Below are positions 1-12,200 of a stretch of 64,000 nt of DNA, one piece after another. The notes beneath the pieces were generated by a model, which searched no databases, was not told the origin of the DNA, and saw only the letters and a program-made list of their open reading frames with translations. This DNA comes from Mantamonas sphyraenae (lineage: Eukaryota > CRuMs > Mantamonadidae), in assembly GCA_026936335.1 (NCBI GenBank), contig JAPMXV010000039.1:163501-227500 (forward strand), written 5' to 3'. Each line of letters begins with the position of its first letter. The first letter of the stretch is position 1. Made by a program: the position numbers and the translations under genes.

Positions 1-1
1 G

Positions 2-991
2 GAAGAGCAAAGCGAGGCTTTGCTGGAACTGCAGGAGGAGCTGGCAGACGCACAGAGCAACCTGTTGAACCAGAGCGAGGAGTTGAACGAGCAACTGAAG
101 CAGCTGCAGGCGGAAAAGGAGCAACTGCAACGGGAAGTGAACAGACTGAAGCGAGAAGTGAGTCTTCGCGACGACGAGCTGGAAACACTGCACGCCGAGC
201 TGCGCAAGGTGGAACTCAAGACGTCGCAGGAAGTGACACGACTGCAGAGCCAGCTCAAGGAGAGCCAACGCAAGGTGGAACTCAGCGAGAGCAACGAACT
301 GGAAGACCGCATCAAAAAGCTCACCGAACGGCTGGTGAGCAAACAGCAGCAGGTGGACGGAATTAACGGCGAAAAGATGGCGCTGGGGCTGCAACTGCAG
401 GCAGAGAGTGCCCGAAGGGAGGCACTGGAGCGAGAGGTGGATCAGCTGCGCAAGGAGCTGGACGACGACGCGGATGACGAGGACGACGAAGGCCTACGTG
501 ACGACGACCTGGAAAGCGGCACCATGGCAGGAGGCAAGAGAGGAAGCCATGCAGGCGGAGCACACGCAGGTGTGGCTGGCTCCATGGGCATGGACGGAGC
601 ATCCGACATACACGGGGCAGGAGGGGCGCAGCAGCAACAGAGTGGCATGCGTACACGCAAGCGCACACGAAACAGTAGGTATACGTCGATCGAGTCGTAC
701 ATGCCATTGAACAGGATTCCGGAGGATGCTGTCGTGCAGAGGCGGGTTGCGGAGACGGCTCACTTTCTGGACAGCCTTAGTCTGAGCACGGGCCAAGTGC
801 TGCGACGCTATCCCATTCTGCGCATCGGCTTCCTGCTCTACTTTGTCTTTCTGCACCTCTTTGTATTCTTTGTGCTGCACTCCACGGGCGAGGCCATCGA
901 CAGCAACCCGGCCATCGCGGGGCCGCCCGGCAGCGATCTGGTCCAGAGCTCCAACTCCACCCAGGGCATCCTCGCACGCGGAGGATTGTGA
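2..991 (+). CDS. Golgin-84 (GOLGA5)-like Golgi tether, C-terminal part
   Basis: The frame is open from the left edge, so the N-terminus lies outside the window; about 329 residues are visible. The first ~150 residues are a continuous charged coiled coil rich in Leu, Glu, Gln and Lys, followed by an acidic patch and a Gly/Ala/Ser linker. The end carries a conserved block (LRRYPILRIGFLLYF) running into a single hydrophobic segment near residues 265-290, then a short tail. A long coiled coil with a C-terminal anchor preceded by an RRYP motif is the pattern of golgin-84, which tethers COPI vesicles at the Golgi and binds Rab GTPases. CASP-type golgins share the layout, but their pre-anchor motif differs. 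The gene is convergent with the next one, whose stop lies 124 bases away. Confidence 0.75.
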   Translation, partial: EEQSEALLELQEELADAQSNLLNQSEELNEQLKQLQAEKEQLQREVNRLKREVSLRDDELETLHAELRKVELKTSQEVTRLQSQLKESQRKVELSESNELEDRIKKLTERLVSKQQQVDGINGEKMALGLQLQAESARREALEREVDQLRKELDDDADDEDDEGLRDDDLESGTMAGGKRGSHAGGAHAGVAGSMGMDGASDIHGAGGAQQQQSGMRTRKRTRNSRYTSIESYMPLNRIPEDAVVQRRVAETAHFLDSLSLSTGQVLRRYPILRIGFLLYFVFLHLFVFFVLHSTGEAIDSNPAIAGPPGSDLVQSSNSTQGILARGGL

Positions 992-1115
992 GCAGACAGC
1001 AAGACACACACACACACACGAAAGAAAGGAAGCAATTGTTCATTCCGCGGGGGAAAACGGGCAAGCGGAGGAGGCGTTGTTGACCATCACGCAGTCATCG
1101 ATCAATCTGATGTTG

Positions 1116-2831
1116 TCAATCACTGTCGCTGTCGCTGTCCTCGTCACTCTCTTCCTCCTGGGTAAACACGAGCTGGCACTGCGGGGCCGCACTTGCAAAG
1201 TACTTCTTGATCTTCTTCACCTGGCGCTTGCTAAAGTTGTTTGTGCCGATGTCCAGGTAGCGAAGGTTGGGACACTCGTCGGCCAGGGCCATGATGGAGT
1301 CCTGGTCGCCCAGGTAGTTGCTGTGCAGATCGACCACCTCAAGCATGCGGCACTGTTCCAGATACTTGGCCGACTCGATGTCATTGTTGTGCGCATCGAT
1401 TTCCACCAGGTAGGGGGCGTCCTGGATGCCCTTGAGACGCACAAGGTTGTTGGTGTGCAGGCTGATCTTGCGCAGGTTGGTGAACTTCTTCAGGCCGTCC
1501 ACCTTTGTGATTTCGTTCTCTGAAAAGTTGGCCGACGTAATCGTCTCTGGGTTGCTGCACGACACGTTGGTGGACGTCAGATCGCCGTAGTGCTTGTCCA
1601 GCTCCTTCTCGGGTCCGTCGTACGAGTATGTGCCCACGTTGCTGTTGCCGCCGCTGCTGTTGCTGTTGCTGTTGCTGCTCGTCGTTGTCGTCGTGTTGTA
1701 CATCATGTTGCTGCTCATCATCTGCTGCTGCGGCTGCTGTTGCACTTGGCCGTAGTATCCGGTGGTTTGCTGCTGCACCACAGGTTGTCCCATGGGCAAC
1801 GGCTGTCCGTACACCTGTTGTTGTGGTTGCACCTGACCGTACATCACGTTCGTCTGCCCGTACATCTGCGTCTGCTGCACGCCACCATAGCTGTTGCTGT
1901 TGCTCTGGCCCTGGTACATCTGTCCCTGCTGACGCTGCTGGTACTCCTCGTACAGCTGTTTGCCCCGCTTCTCACCCTCCGGATACCACGTGATCACCAG
2001 ATGCAGCTCGCCACCGTTGTCCAGTCGCACCCACTTATCCGTCGGCTGTAACGGAGCCCATCCGCTGTCGTTGTCAGTTTCCACACGGTGTGCAATGCTG
2101 CTGCCGGGTTCCAACATCGCACGAAAAACCAACTGCTCCAAATCCCCCCCCACAGCCACTTTTCTCACGCGTCGCCCCCCATCAACCAACCTCGTTGTCC
2201 ACAGCCTGGTCCAGATACACAGAGACCTTGCCCAGCTTGTCGTCGCGTGAGAAGGTGTCATGGTCCATCACCTCCACTGCGGCCGAGAAAGTGTGTGAGT
2301 CGATCCAGCTCCACGATCCCTCTCCCCTCTCTCACAAACCCAAACAACCCCGCTGCTCAATGCAGGGACACACACACACGCTTGCATCGACCCCTCCCCA
2401 TCATTCATTCCATCCACTGCAGGCTCAACCTACAAGCCAGCGTGTCCGTCTGTTTGGCCTTCTTGCTGTGCCCAGGTGTCAGTTTGCCTGTGCAAAAGCA
2501 AAACGGGGCGGTGGAAATTTCGCCCTTTGCCTCCAGAATCCACCACGGGCCACGAGTGGCGCACAGAAACAGGGCATCGTGACACCAGGAAGGAGGGAGA
2601 TGCTACACATGGGCGGTGCGAGGGTGCGAGGGTGCGTGTGGGATCACAAAGTGCTGGACACACTCACAAAACAAAGGTCGAGTTCCACTTGGGGTTGAGC
2701 GTCTTCTTCACCGTCGCCGTCTTCTTCTCGTGGTCGCCAAACTTGACCTTGACGTAAGGGTCGCTTTTGCCGTTGCTATCGCCAGCGGGCAGATCGCGCG
2801 CTTCAACGATTTTCACCACGAGCTCAGCCAT
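1116..2831 (-). CDS. C2 domain / Gln-rich linker / leucine-rich-repeat protein
   Basis: Three exons fit: 2668-2831, 2191-2308 and 1116-2135, giving about 433 aa. The start is the ATG at 2829-2831. Residues 1-100 form a C2 domain beginning MAELVVKIVEARDL, with DSNGKSDPYVKV and MDHDTFSRDDKLG, so the acidic loop residues for calcium are largely present; phospholipid binding is inferred. A ~90-residue Gln/Asn/Tyr-rich linker (QQ, GQ, YG repeats) follows. Then come four or five leucine-rich repeats of about 22 residues (for example KFTNLRKISLHTNNL, MLEVVDLHSNYL) and an acidic Ser-Asp tail. I know no standard family with this order. The 55-base second intron and the G-rich acceptor of the first are inferred from reading frame. 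It is divergent from midasin, with 82 bases between start codons. Confidence 0.7.
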
Positions 2832-2913
2832 TGGTGTGTGTGTGTGCGTTGCAGTGTGTCGGCGTGCGCGCACCCACCCATCAGGATAAACCACCGACAA
2901 CACACAACACCAG
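2832..2913. promoter_or_regulatory. Short bidirectional promoter between the C2-LRR gene and midasin
   Basis: Only 82 bases separate two outward-facing start codons, so both promoters and 5' leaders must lie here or overlap the genes. The stretch has a TG repeat next to the C2-LRR start and a CACCGACAACACACAACACC stretch before the midasin ATG. No TATA box is visible. Promoter function is inferred from position only. Confidence 0.4.
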
Positions 2914-5900
2914 ATGGAGGACGTGCCAGATATCCTCTCAGACCTGGCCAAGGAACATAGAGGCCTGTCTCAAGTGGCAAACCGCCTGGAGGTGGGTTTG
3001 AGGGACGACGACGGATTTCACCGGCCAACATGCACTGACGCCGAAACGCGGCCCCTGCACACCACAGAGACAGCCCCAGGAGAATTTGGGGGCACTGACG
3101 GATGTGTTGGTGGACATTGAGTATACAGACGCACTTGCCATGCACCTTCGTGCGGTGGTGCTGCCTGTGGTGCGCACGTTGGTGAGCAGCGGAGCCAGCG
3201 GAAAGCAAGCCGCAGCCGTGTCTCGCACACTGGTGCGCTTGGCCAATGTGGCGCCGCAGGCACGTGGCATGGTGCTCAAACACCTGCTGACCAATGCATC
3301 GCCTCTTCAGGTGATCCTGCGGCTGACGGCCGCGGGCAAGGGCGGACCCAAAGCGGAGCAGCGGCTGGTGGACATGTTGCAGTGGGTGCACACCGCCCAA
3401 AGTCTGTTTCACACGCGACTCAGTCGTGCGTGGGACTGGTCGTTGCTGTTTCCGCTGCTGTCCCATCCGCAGGAGACGGTGCGAGCGCACGCAGTGCTGC
3501 TGCTTGCCCGTCAGCAATCGCTGCCCGAACGCACGGTCCGCAGCCTGTTGGAACGGTACGTACCTTTGCAGGGTGCCGTGCAACACAATGTGACGCTGCT
3601 GATGACACACGTGATGCAGGTGTATGACCAGCAGACGCAGCTGGTGCACACACCCAGGCTTCCGCTGCGTGCACAGCAAAAGGCCCTGCTGCCACCCGAC
3701 GAATCCGAGTTTGTCCAAGTGGCCAACATTGTGCTGCCAGTCAAGGGCAAGCACAATCGCACCGGCACACACACGCACACAAGCAGCAACAGTAGCAGTG
3801 GCAGCAGCAGCAGCAGTGGAAGCAGCAGCGGAAGCGACGTGGTGACATGGGTGGACGACGACGCATTTGTGGAAACCGAAACCACCACTGCCAATCTGCG
3901 CACGGCTGCGCTGGCCATTGCCACGGGCAACCAAATCCTGCTGGAGGGAGTGTCAGGCTCGGGCAAGACGAGTTTGATCGCCCACATGGCGTCGCTGACA
4001 CACAACACAGACATGATCAAGGTGCACCTGGGCGACCAAACGGATTCCAAGACTCTGTTGGGCACATACATTTGCACAGACGTGCCGGGCGAGTTTCGTT
4101 GGCAAGCCGGGCCGCTGACACAGGCGGTGCGCTCGGGTCGCTGGCTGCTGATCGAGGACATCGACATGGCCCCGTTGGAAATCATTTCCGTGCTCATTCC
4201 CCTCTTGGAATCACGCACACTCTTCATCCCGTCGCGAGGCGAGAGCATCCAGGCCGCCCCGGGGTTCCAGATGTTTGCCACAAAAACACTGGGCCGCCGC
4301 GCACGCAGCAACAATTACGCAGAGACGTCTTTGATTCTCGACAAGCTGTGGACGAGGGCTGCCATTACTCCGCTGAGCATGGAGGAGCTGCGTGTGGTGC
4401 TGAGCACGCAATATCCCGCGTTGGAGGCGCTCATCGACACGTTTGTGGATGTGTACGACATGCTGAGTGCCCTACCGGGTCACAAACTGCCCCTGAGCAT
4501 TCGCAATGTGTTCAAATGGGCGCGACGCGTGCATGCGCTGAACGCACATCTGATGTCCTCGTCAAACAGCACCTTTGTGCCAACCGAGTTGAAGGAAACC
4601 GTCTTCATCGAGGCCGTAGACTGCTTCTGCGGCTCTGTGGCAGCCGCCGACGTGCACACGGCCCTGCTGAAGCGCATTGCCCAACGTATGAGCATCCTGC
4701 CCGAGCGTGCGGTGCACCTGATTGGCCAGCGGCGTCCGGATGTGGATCATTCGGAGCAGGTGCTGCGTGTGGGACGCGTGCAGCTGCCAGTCAATGTCAA
4801 CCGGCTGCTCAAGAGTGCCCAACACGCCCAGTTTGGCTACACACGCTTCTCCCTGCGCCTGTTGGAACAGATTGCCGTGTGTGTGCACGAGAACGAGCCT
4901 GTGTTGCTGGTGGGCGAAACAGGCACGGGCAAAACGACGATTGTCCAACATCTGGCGGAGACGCTGGGCCACAAGCTGCTTGTCATCAACATGAACCAGC
5001 AAAGTGACAGCTCCGACCTGCTGGGTGGCTTCAAGCCCGTGGATCTGCGTGTGCTGGGGCGGCCGTTGCACAAACGCTTCGACCGTTTGTTTTCACGCAC
5101 GTTCTCACGCAAGAAGAACGCCGACTTTCTGGCCAAGCTCGACAAGCGTTGGATGCGCAAGGAGTGGAGCAAGCTCATCAAGCTGTACCGGCAGTCGATC
5201 AAGATGGCCCTGGCTCGTCTGGGTGCCACGGCGGTGGCATCATCCAAGGAGGAGGAAGAGCAAACGGAGGGCGATGTGGAAGAGACGTTGCAACAGCAAG
5301 GCACACACGGCAACAAGGGCAAAAAGAGGCGGCATGTGCAGGAGCAAGGAACAACACAGGGAGGTGACAGCAAACGGGCAAAAACTCAGGGTGCCCGCAA
5401 GAAGCACAGCAACGGCAACAAGAATGGGAATGCCCAAGCAGAGGACACGGCGGCTGTGGAGGAGTGGAGACAGTTTGCAGGTGCTGTGGAGGCGTTTGAG
5501 AGGCGGTACAAGCAGGTGAGCAACAACTTTGCATTCCAGTTTGTGGAGGGCACGCTGACCAAGGCTGTGCGCAACGGTCACTGGCTGTTGCTGGATGAGA
5601 TCAACCTGGCGAGCGCAGAGACGCTGGAGTCTCTGAACGGCCTGCTGGAGAGCGAACACGGCAGCGTGCAACTGAGCGAACGAGGCGACGTGGAACCCGT
5701 GCCTCGCCATCCCAACTTTCGCATGTTTGGCTGCATGAACCCGGCCAACGATGTGGGCAAGAAGGATCTCCCGCCCGGTCTGCGCAGTCGCTTCAGCGAG
5801 TTCTTTGTGGGCGAAATGCTGGACCCAACCGATTTGGCCATTGTCGTGCGTGCCTACCTGCGCGACATTGTCAACGACGAAACCGCCGAGCGCATTGTCC

Positions 5901-6229
5901 GCTTCTACCTGCGTGCACGCGAACTGGCGGCCACCAAGCTGGTGGATGGCGTCAACGAGAAGCCACGCTACTCGCTGCGCACACTCACTCGCGCATTGGG
6001 CTACGTGCGCTCCATCATTGCTATGTACGGACACGACCAGGCACTGTACGAGGGATTGTGCATGAGTTTCCTGACCCAACTCAATCAAGAGTCCACCGAC
6101 GTGCTGGAGCAAGAAATCCACAGTTTGGTGGTGCCACACGTCACACGCAAAGCCCTTCGACGCGCTCCTCGTCGACCCGGCGGAAGCGAAACAAAAGCAG
6201 GCGACAGCAGCAAGGATGCCAACAATGCT

Positions 6230-6260
<31 letters not shown>

Positions 6261-9200
6261 GTGGGGCTGGTGGTGGCAAAGGCAAGCAGATGATGGAAGA
6301 GGATGACGGCGAACATGAGGACTATGTGCTGTTCTCCAAGTTTTACATCGCCACGGGCTCGCTGAAGCCGCAAACGCCGGCCAATTACATTCTGACGCCG
6401 TCCATTGAGGGACACTTGCGTTCGTTGGCACGGATTGTGGTGTCGCAACGCTACCCGATCCTGCTGCAGGGGCCAACGAGTGCGGGCAAGACGTCGATGG
6501 TGCAGTACCTGGCACAACGGACGGGTCACCGGTTTGTGCGCATCAACAACCACGAGCATACGGACATCAGCGAGTACCTGGGCACGTATGTGTCCAACGC
6601 ACAGGGCAAGCTGGAGTTCCAAGAAGGGATCCTGGTCGAGGCGCTGCGCAACGGGTACTGGGTGGTGCTGGACGAACTCAATTTGGCACCGTCCGAGGTG
6701 CTTGAGGCGTTGAACAGGCTGCTGGACGACAATCGCGAGTTGTTCATCGCAGAGACGCAGGAGACGGTGAAGCCGCACGCCCACTTTGCCCTGTTTGCAA
6801 CCCAGAATCCTCCTGGGCTGTACGGAGGACGAAAGCAGCTGTCGCGTGCGTTTCGCAACCGTTTCGTGGAACTGCACATTGAGGACATTCCCGAAGAGGA
6901 GCTGAAGACCATTCTGGAGAAGCGGTGCCTCATGCCAGCGTCCTTTGCAAGCAAGCTGATCAAAATCATGAAGGAGCTGCAACGCAAGCGGCAGGGCACA
7001 CAAGTGTTTGCCGGCAAGCATGGGTACATTACTCCGCGTGATTTGTTCCGCTGGGGTGATCGCAGGCCGCGGTCGAAGCAGGAATTGGCAGAGCATGGAT
7101 TTATGATTCTGGGCGAGCGGCTGCGCAAGGAAGAGGAAAAGGAGGTTGTGAAGGAGGTGATCAGCAGGCACATCAAAGTGGACGTGGATTTGGAGGCGAT
7201 GTATTCGGGCGAAAGCGAGTCATCGGAAGCGCTGGCGGCATCGCTTTCCGCCGGGGCCTCGAAACTGATGGAGGACGGCCGCATGAAACTGGGCGACTCA
7301 TCCATCATCTGGACGCAATCCATGCGTCGTCTGTACAGTCTCGTGGGCCACTGTCTGGCCAACAAGGAGCCCGTGCTGCTCGTGGGTGAAACCGGCTGTG
7401 GCAAGACCACAGTGTGTCAGGTGCACAGCGAACACCTCGACAGGCCCCTTCACATCCTCAATTGCCACCAACACACCGAAACGGCAGATTTTCTCGGCGG
7501 ACTGCGACCCGTGCGCAATCGGCATCACCTTGCCGAACGCATCCGGGATCTGGTGGCACAGGAGACGACGACGACGACGACGACGTCAAGCACGGTGGCA
7601 GCAGGCGAGGATGAGGACATCGAGAACGGGGAGGATGCCGGCATGGATGTGGAGGGAAGCCGTGGTGAGGACACATCGTCAGGGGCGACCTTGGTGGATG
7701 ATGGTGATCGGCACGACGGAGAGGGACAGGCCCAATCGATCCATGCGCTGGTAAAGAGTGTGAAGCGACCCAGCGAGGCGTTGCGTGCGGCGTACCGTGA
7801 GTATCAGAGTTTGTTCACGTGGCAAGATGGGCCGCTGTTGCACGCCATGCGTGAGGGCCACGTGTTCCTGGTGGACGAGATCTCGTTGGCAGAGGATGCG
7901 GTGCTGGAACGACTCAACAGCGTGCTGGAGCCGTCACGCACGCTGGTGCTGGCGGAGAAAGGAGGCGTGGAAATCGAGGAGATTGTGGCACACGAAAACT
8001 TTCGCATCCTGGCCACGATGAATCCAGGGGGCGACTTTGGCAAGAAGGAGCTGTCGCCTGCGCTGCGCAACCGCTTCACGGAAATCTGGGTGCCCAGTCC
8101 CACCGTGGACGAAGACATGCGCCTGATTGTGCGCGAGCGACTTGGCGACGAGCTCGGCAGGCTCAGTCAGCTGGTGCTGGACTTTGTCAAGTGGTGGGAC
8201 GCCCAATCGGATCGGCCCCAAACGGCAATCAGTCTGCGTGACATCCTGTCCTGGGTGGACTTTGTGGTGAAAACCCATGCGCAGATCGGATTGTGGCGAG
8301 CGTACGTGCACGGCGCCTGCCTGGTGTTTCTCGACGCCATCCAGACGTACACACGGGACACGGGACTGCGACGTGCAGGCTTTGAGTTTGTGGTGGGCCA
8401 GTTGCGCGAGTGCGAGTGGTTGCATGAGTTCACCGGCGACGCAGGGGCCCAGGAGGAGGCATTGGCGCGTGAGTTTGACAAAGGGGGTTTGGAGCAAGCC
8501 AGCGACGACGGGTTTGGCCTGGTGGACGATGATGGCAGCGAGGGTGGTCGTCGGCTGTTTGGTGCGTCGCCATTCTACATCGAGGTGGGTGGGAAAGCGG
8601 TGCAGGAGAGCCGATACTCGCTGAGTGCGGCGACGACAGCAAAGAACACAACGCGGATCCTGCGTGCGATGCAACTGCGCAAACCTATCCTGCTGGAAGG
8701 ATCGCCTGGGGTGGGCAAGACGACATTGGTGCAGACGCTGGGCAAAATGGCAGGCCACCGAGTGGTTCGCATCAACCTGTCTGAACAAACAGACATGATG
8801 GATCTGCTGGGGTCGGATTTGCCCGTGGAGGGTGGTCAGGCAGGCGAGTTTGCCTGGCGCGACGGCGCGTTTTTGGATGCCATCAAGCGAGGCGATTGGG
8901 TGCTGCTTGACGAGTTGAATCTGGCGTCGCAGTCTGTGTTGGAAGGATTGAACGCGGTGCTGGACCATCGCGGGACAGTGTTCATCCCGGAGTTGGATCA
9001 GGAGTTTGAATGTCCTTCCTCGTTCCGAGTGTTTGGATGCCAGAACCCGACGCAGCAGGGTGGCGGACGCAAGGGCCTGCCCAAATCCTTCCTGAACCGC
9101 TTCACACAGGTGCACGTGACGGAATTTACGCGCGAGGACCTGTTGCACATTGCCACACAACAGTACCCGGCGATTCCAGAGGAGGTGGTGGCACGCATGA

Positions 9201-12200
9201 TCTCCCTGAACAGCGCCGTGCACGCCGATGTCAGCGTGCGTCGTGCCTACGGTCGCCAGGGGGCGCCGTGGGAGTTTAACCTGCGCGATGTCTTTCGCTG
9301 GTGCGATTTGATGATGCGCTACCAAAGCGCCGAGAGCGGTTGGCACCCGGGTGAATTTGTGGACATGATTTACCTGCAACGCATGCGCACGCGCGAAGAC
9401 CGGCTGCACTTGCGCAAGCGATTCCTGCAGGTGTTTGGTGGTGAGGAGACCGTGGAGGCGACGGACATGAGTCATCCGACGTGGCACTTGGGTGCGGAGC
9501 ATGTGCGTGTGGGCAACGCGTGGCTGCGACGACGAACCGATGGGGGCGTGGATGAGGTGGACATGGAGGGTGCACTGATGATGCTGACGGAACAGAGTGG
9601 GGCGCTGGAAAACCTGATGCGTGCCGTGGACATGAACTGGATGAGCATCCTGACGGGACCGTCGGGCAGTGGCAAAACGTCGCTGGTTCGCCTGCTGGCA
9701 CGTCTCACGGGCAATGTGCTCCACGAATTTGCCATGAACAGTGGCGTCGACACAATGGAGCTGCTGGGAGGCTTTGAGCAACTGGACATGCAACGACACC
9801 AGGAACGTGCGCGTTCCGAGGTTGCCCAGGCCGTCCGTCTCGTGTGCCGAACAGTGCTGGCGGTGATTGGCGAGGAAGGAGAGGGTGAACTGGACGCCGA
9901 CAGCACAATCGATGCTGAAGGAGAGCAGATGCACGAGGGCGACGACCACAGCAACAACAACACCAACAACGCGTCGTTGTCACGCGTCGAACGCGCACAG
10001 CTGCTCGTGTCGAGGCTGCATGCTGTGGAACGTCGCAGCCAGCAACAACATGGTGGGATGGGGCAGGGGCCTCACCAGACCAGCGGCGGTGGCAGTAGCA
10101 GCAGCAGCAGTGGCGTACGCGCGGATGTGCTGATGCGTCTTGTGCGGCAGGCGGCCGAGACGGCCGAGGCGTTTGGGGTGGCTGAGGACGAGTCGGTGCT
10201 GGATGCGTTGGGTCGTTGTGAGGCGCTGTTGGACGAACTGGCAGCGTTGGAGGGCAACGCAAACGCAGCGGGTCGTTTCGAATGGATCGACGGCCTGCTG
10301 ATCCGGGCGTTGGAAAAGGGCCACTGGGTGGTGATTGACAACGTGAACTTCTGCAACCCGACGGTGCTGGACAGGTTGAATCCGCTGATGGAACCGCACG
10401 GCGAGCTGCTTGTGAACGAACGCGGTCTGGTGGATGGCGAAATCAAGTGCATCCGCGCACATCCTGGTTTCCGCCTGTTCCTCGTCATGGATCCCGAACA
10501 CGGGGAGATTTCGCGTGCAATGCGCAACCGCGGCGTGGAGATTGCCCTCGTGGCTCCCGATGTGTTGGGACAGGACATGCTGCGTGTGATGATGAGCCGC
10601 GGTGTGGCCGTGCCTGGGCTGTGTCGTGCCATGGCCCATTTCCACGCAAAAATGGACGCCGAGGCACGCTACGGCGAACGCTACGCCGTCAGCCACCTCG
10701 TGCAATGGTGTGCACTCACACGCGAACAGGTCCACCGCGGCCATTCCCTCATGCATGCCGCCGAGTCCAGCATGCAGGAGGTGTACGTGCGTCACCTGCT
10801 TGATGCGGATGCACGCGCACGTGCCATGGAACTGTATGCCCAGGAGGTGGCGCTGCACTACGATCCTCACCGCGACGCGGCATTGGCTGGCGTGTGGCCC
10901 ATGCAATTGGACATGGTCCATGCACAGCAGAGCGGCGTCGAGGCGAGCGCCCTCTCCAATGCGCGCATCCTGCTGGAGCTGGGTTTGGAGTTGGCGCACC
11001 ACGACGTGCAACAAGACAGTAGCGACAACGATGCATTCGAGCAGCGCATGCAGGACCTGTGTGAACATCTGCGAGCCTACGTGGGCCATCCGTGCCCCGA
11101 CGAAGAGGCAACAGCGCGCGAGGTGATTGCGCGGGAAATTGGCGCGGTTTTCGATGGCCATTCGAGTGTCTCGGCTGCGTTTGAGACGGCGCTGGGTGTG
11201 ATGACGCGGTACAGGTCGCACCAGATGCGTGCGTACGTGGAGGATGCCGGTCAGCAGTTGTTTGAGGGCACGTACGCTGCGCGAGCTGGTTTTGCAAACG
11301 ACAACGGGGGCGATTTGGAGGAGAATCACGCGCTGTGGGCGGAAATCGTGCGTGGAGAGGAGGCGCGCGAGGGAACGGAGGCTGCCCAAGCCTTGCAGGA
11401 GGAACATGCGTGGGTGCAACGATGCAACTGGGCTCTTGTGCGTGTGTTGTGGGCGATGGAGGAGCGTGCTGTGTTTGCACAAGGTGTGAGGTCGTCACGT
11501 GCGTCGCGTCACAGCCGCAGTGCAATGGAGTGGAGTGTGGACCACGCGGAGGGACGGGTCAAGACACGTGCGCTGGAACACGCGTGCTTGGGCCATTTGC
11601 ATGCTCTGGACACGCACACATTGGCGCTGTTGGATTCCTCATTGATGGGATTGTGCCAACGGGCAGACCTGCAAGGGGCACAGGGTGTGTTGGAGCTCGT
11701 GCTGTCGTGTGTGGCCGAGTCACAGGCGATGTGGGAGGCAAGCACAACGGGTCCCTTCCGTCTGCACGCCATGCAACTTGTGTTGGCTTCGATGCTGGAC
11801 AGCATTCAGCAGCTGCTGGCGGAGCTGGAGAAGAAGGGCGTTGATGCGGCCAATGGGAATGGGGAGGACACAGTTGCCGAGGCGTTGGGGGTGGTGGACG
11901 AGGCAGAGGCGGTTGCCACAGAGGTGGGACAGATGCTGGAGGTGTTTGGCATGCGCATGGCTCGCGGAGGAGCCCATGAAAACAACACTCTGTGGATGAA
12001 CGGCGGTCATCCGTGCGGCCATGGTACCGCCGAGTTGCACGCCATGCACGCACGCTGTGTGGCATTGGCGAAAGAGGTGCGGTACGAAGGTGACAGGGTC
12101 AGCAACAGCAGCAGCAACAGTCGCGGCACGGGTGTTGCACACACGCCAGCCAATGCCAGGCAGCTGGTGGGATTGTACGATCGCACGTGGAAGCGGGAAT

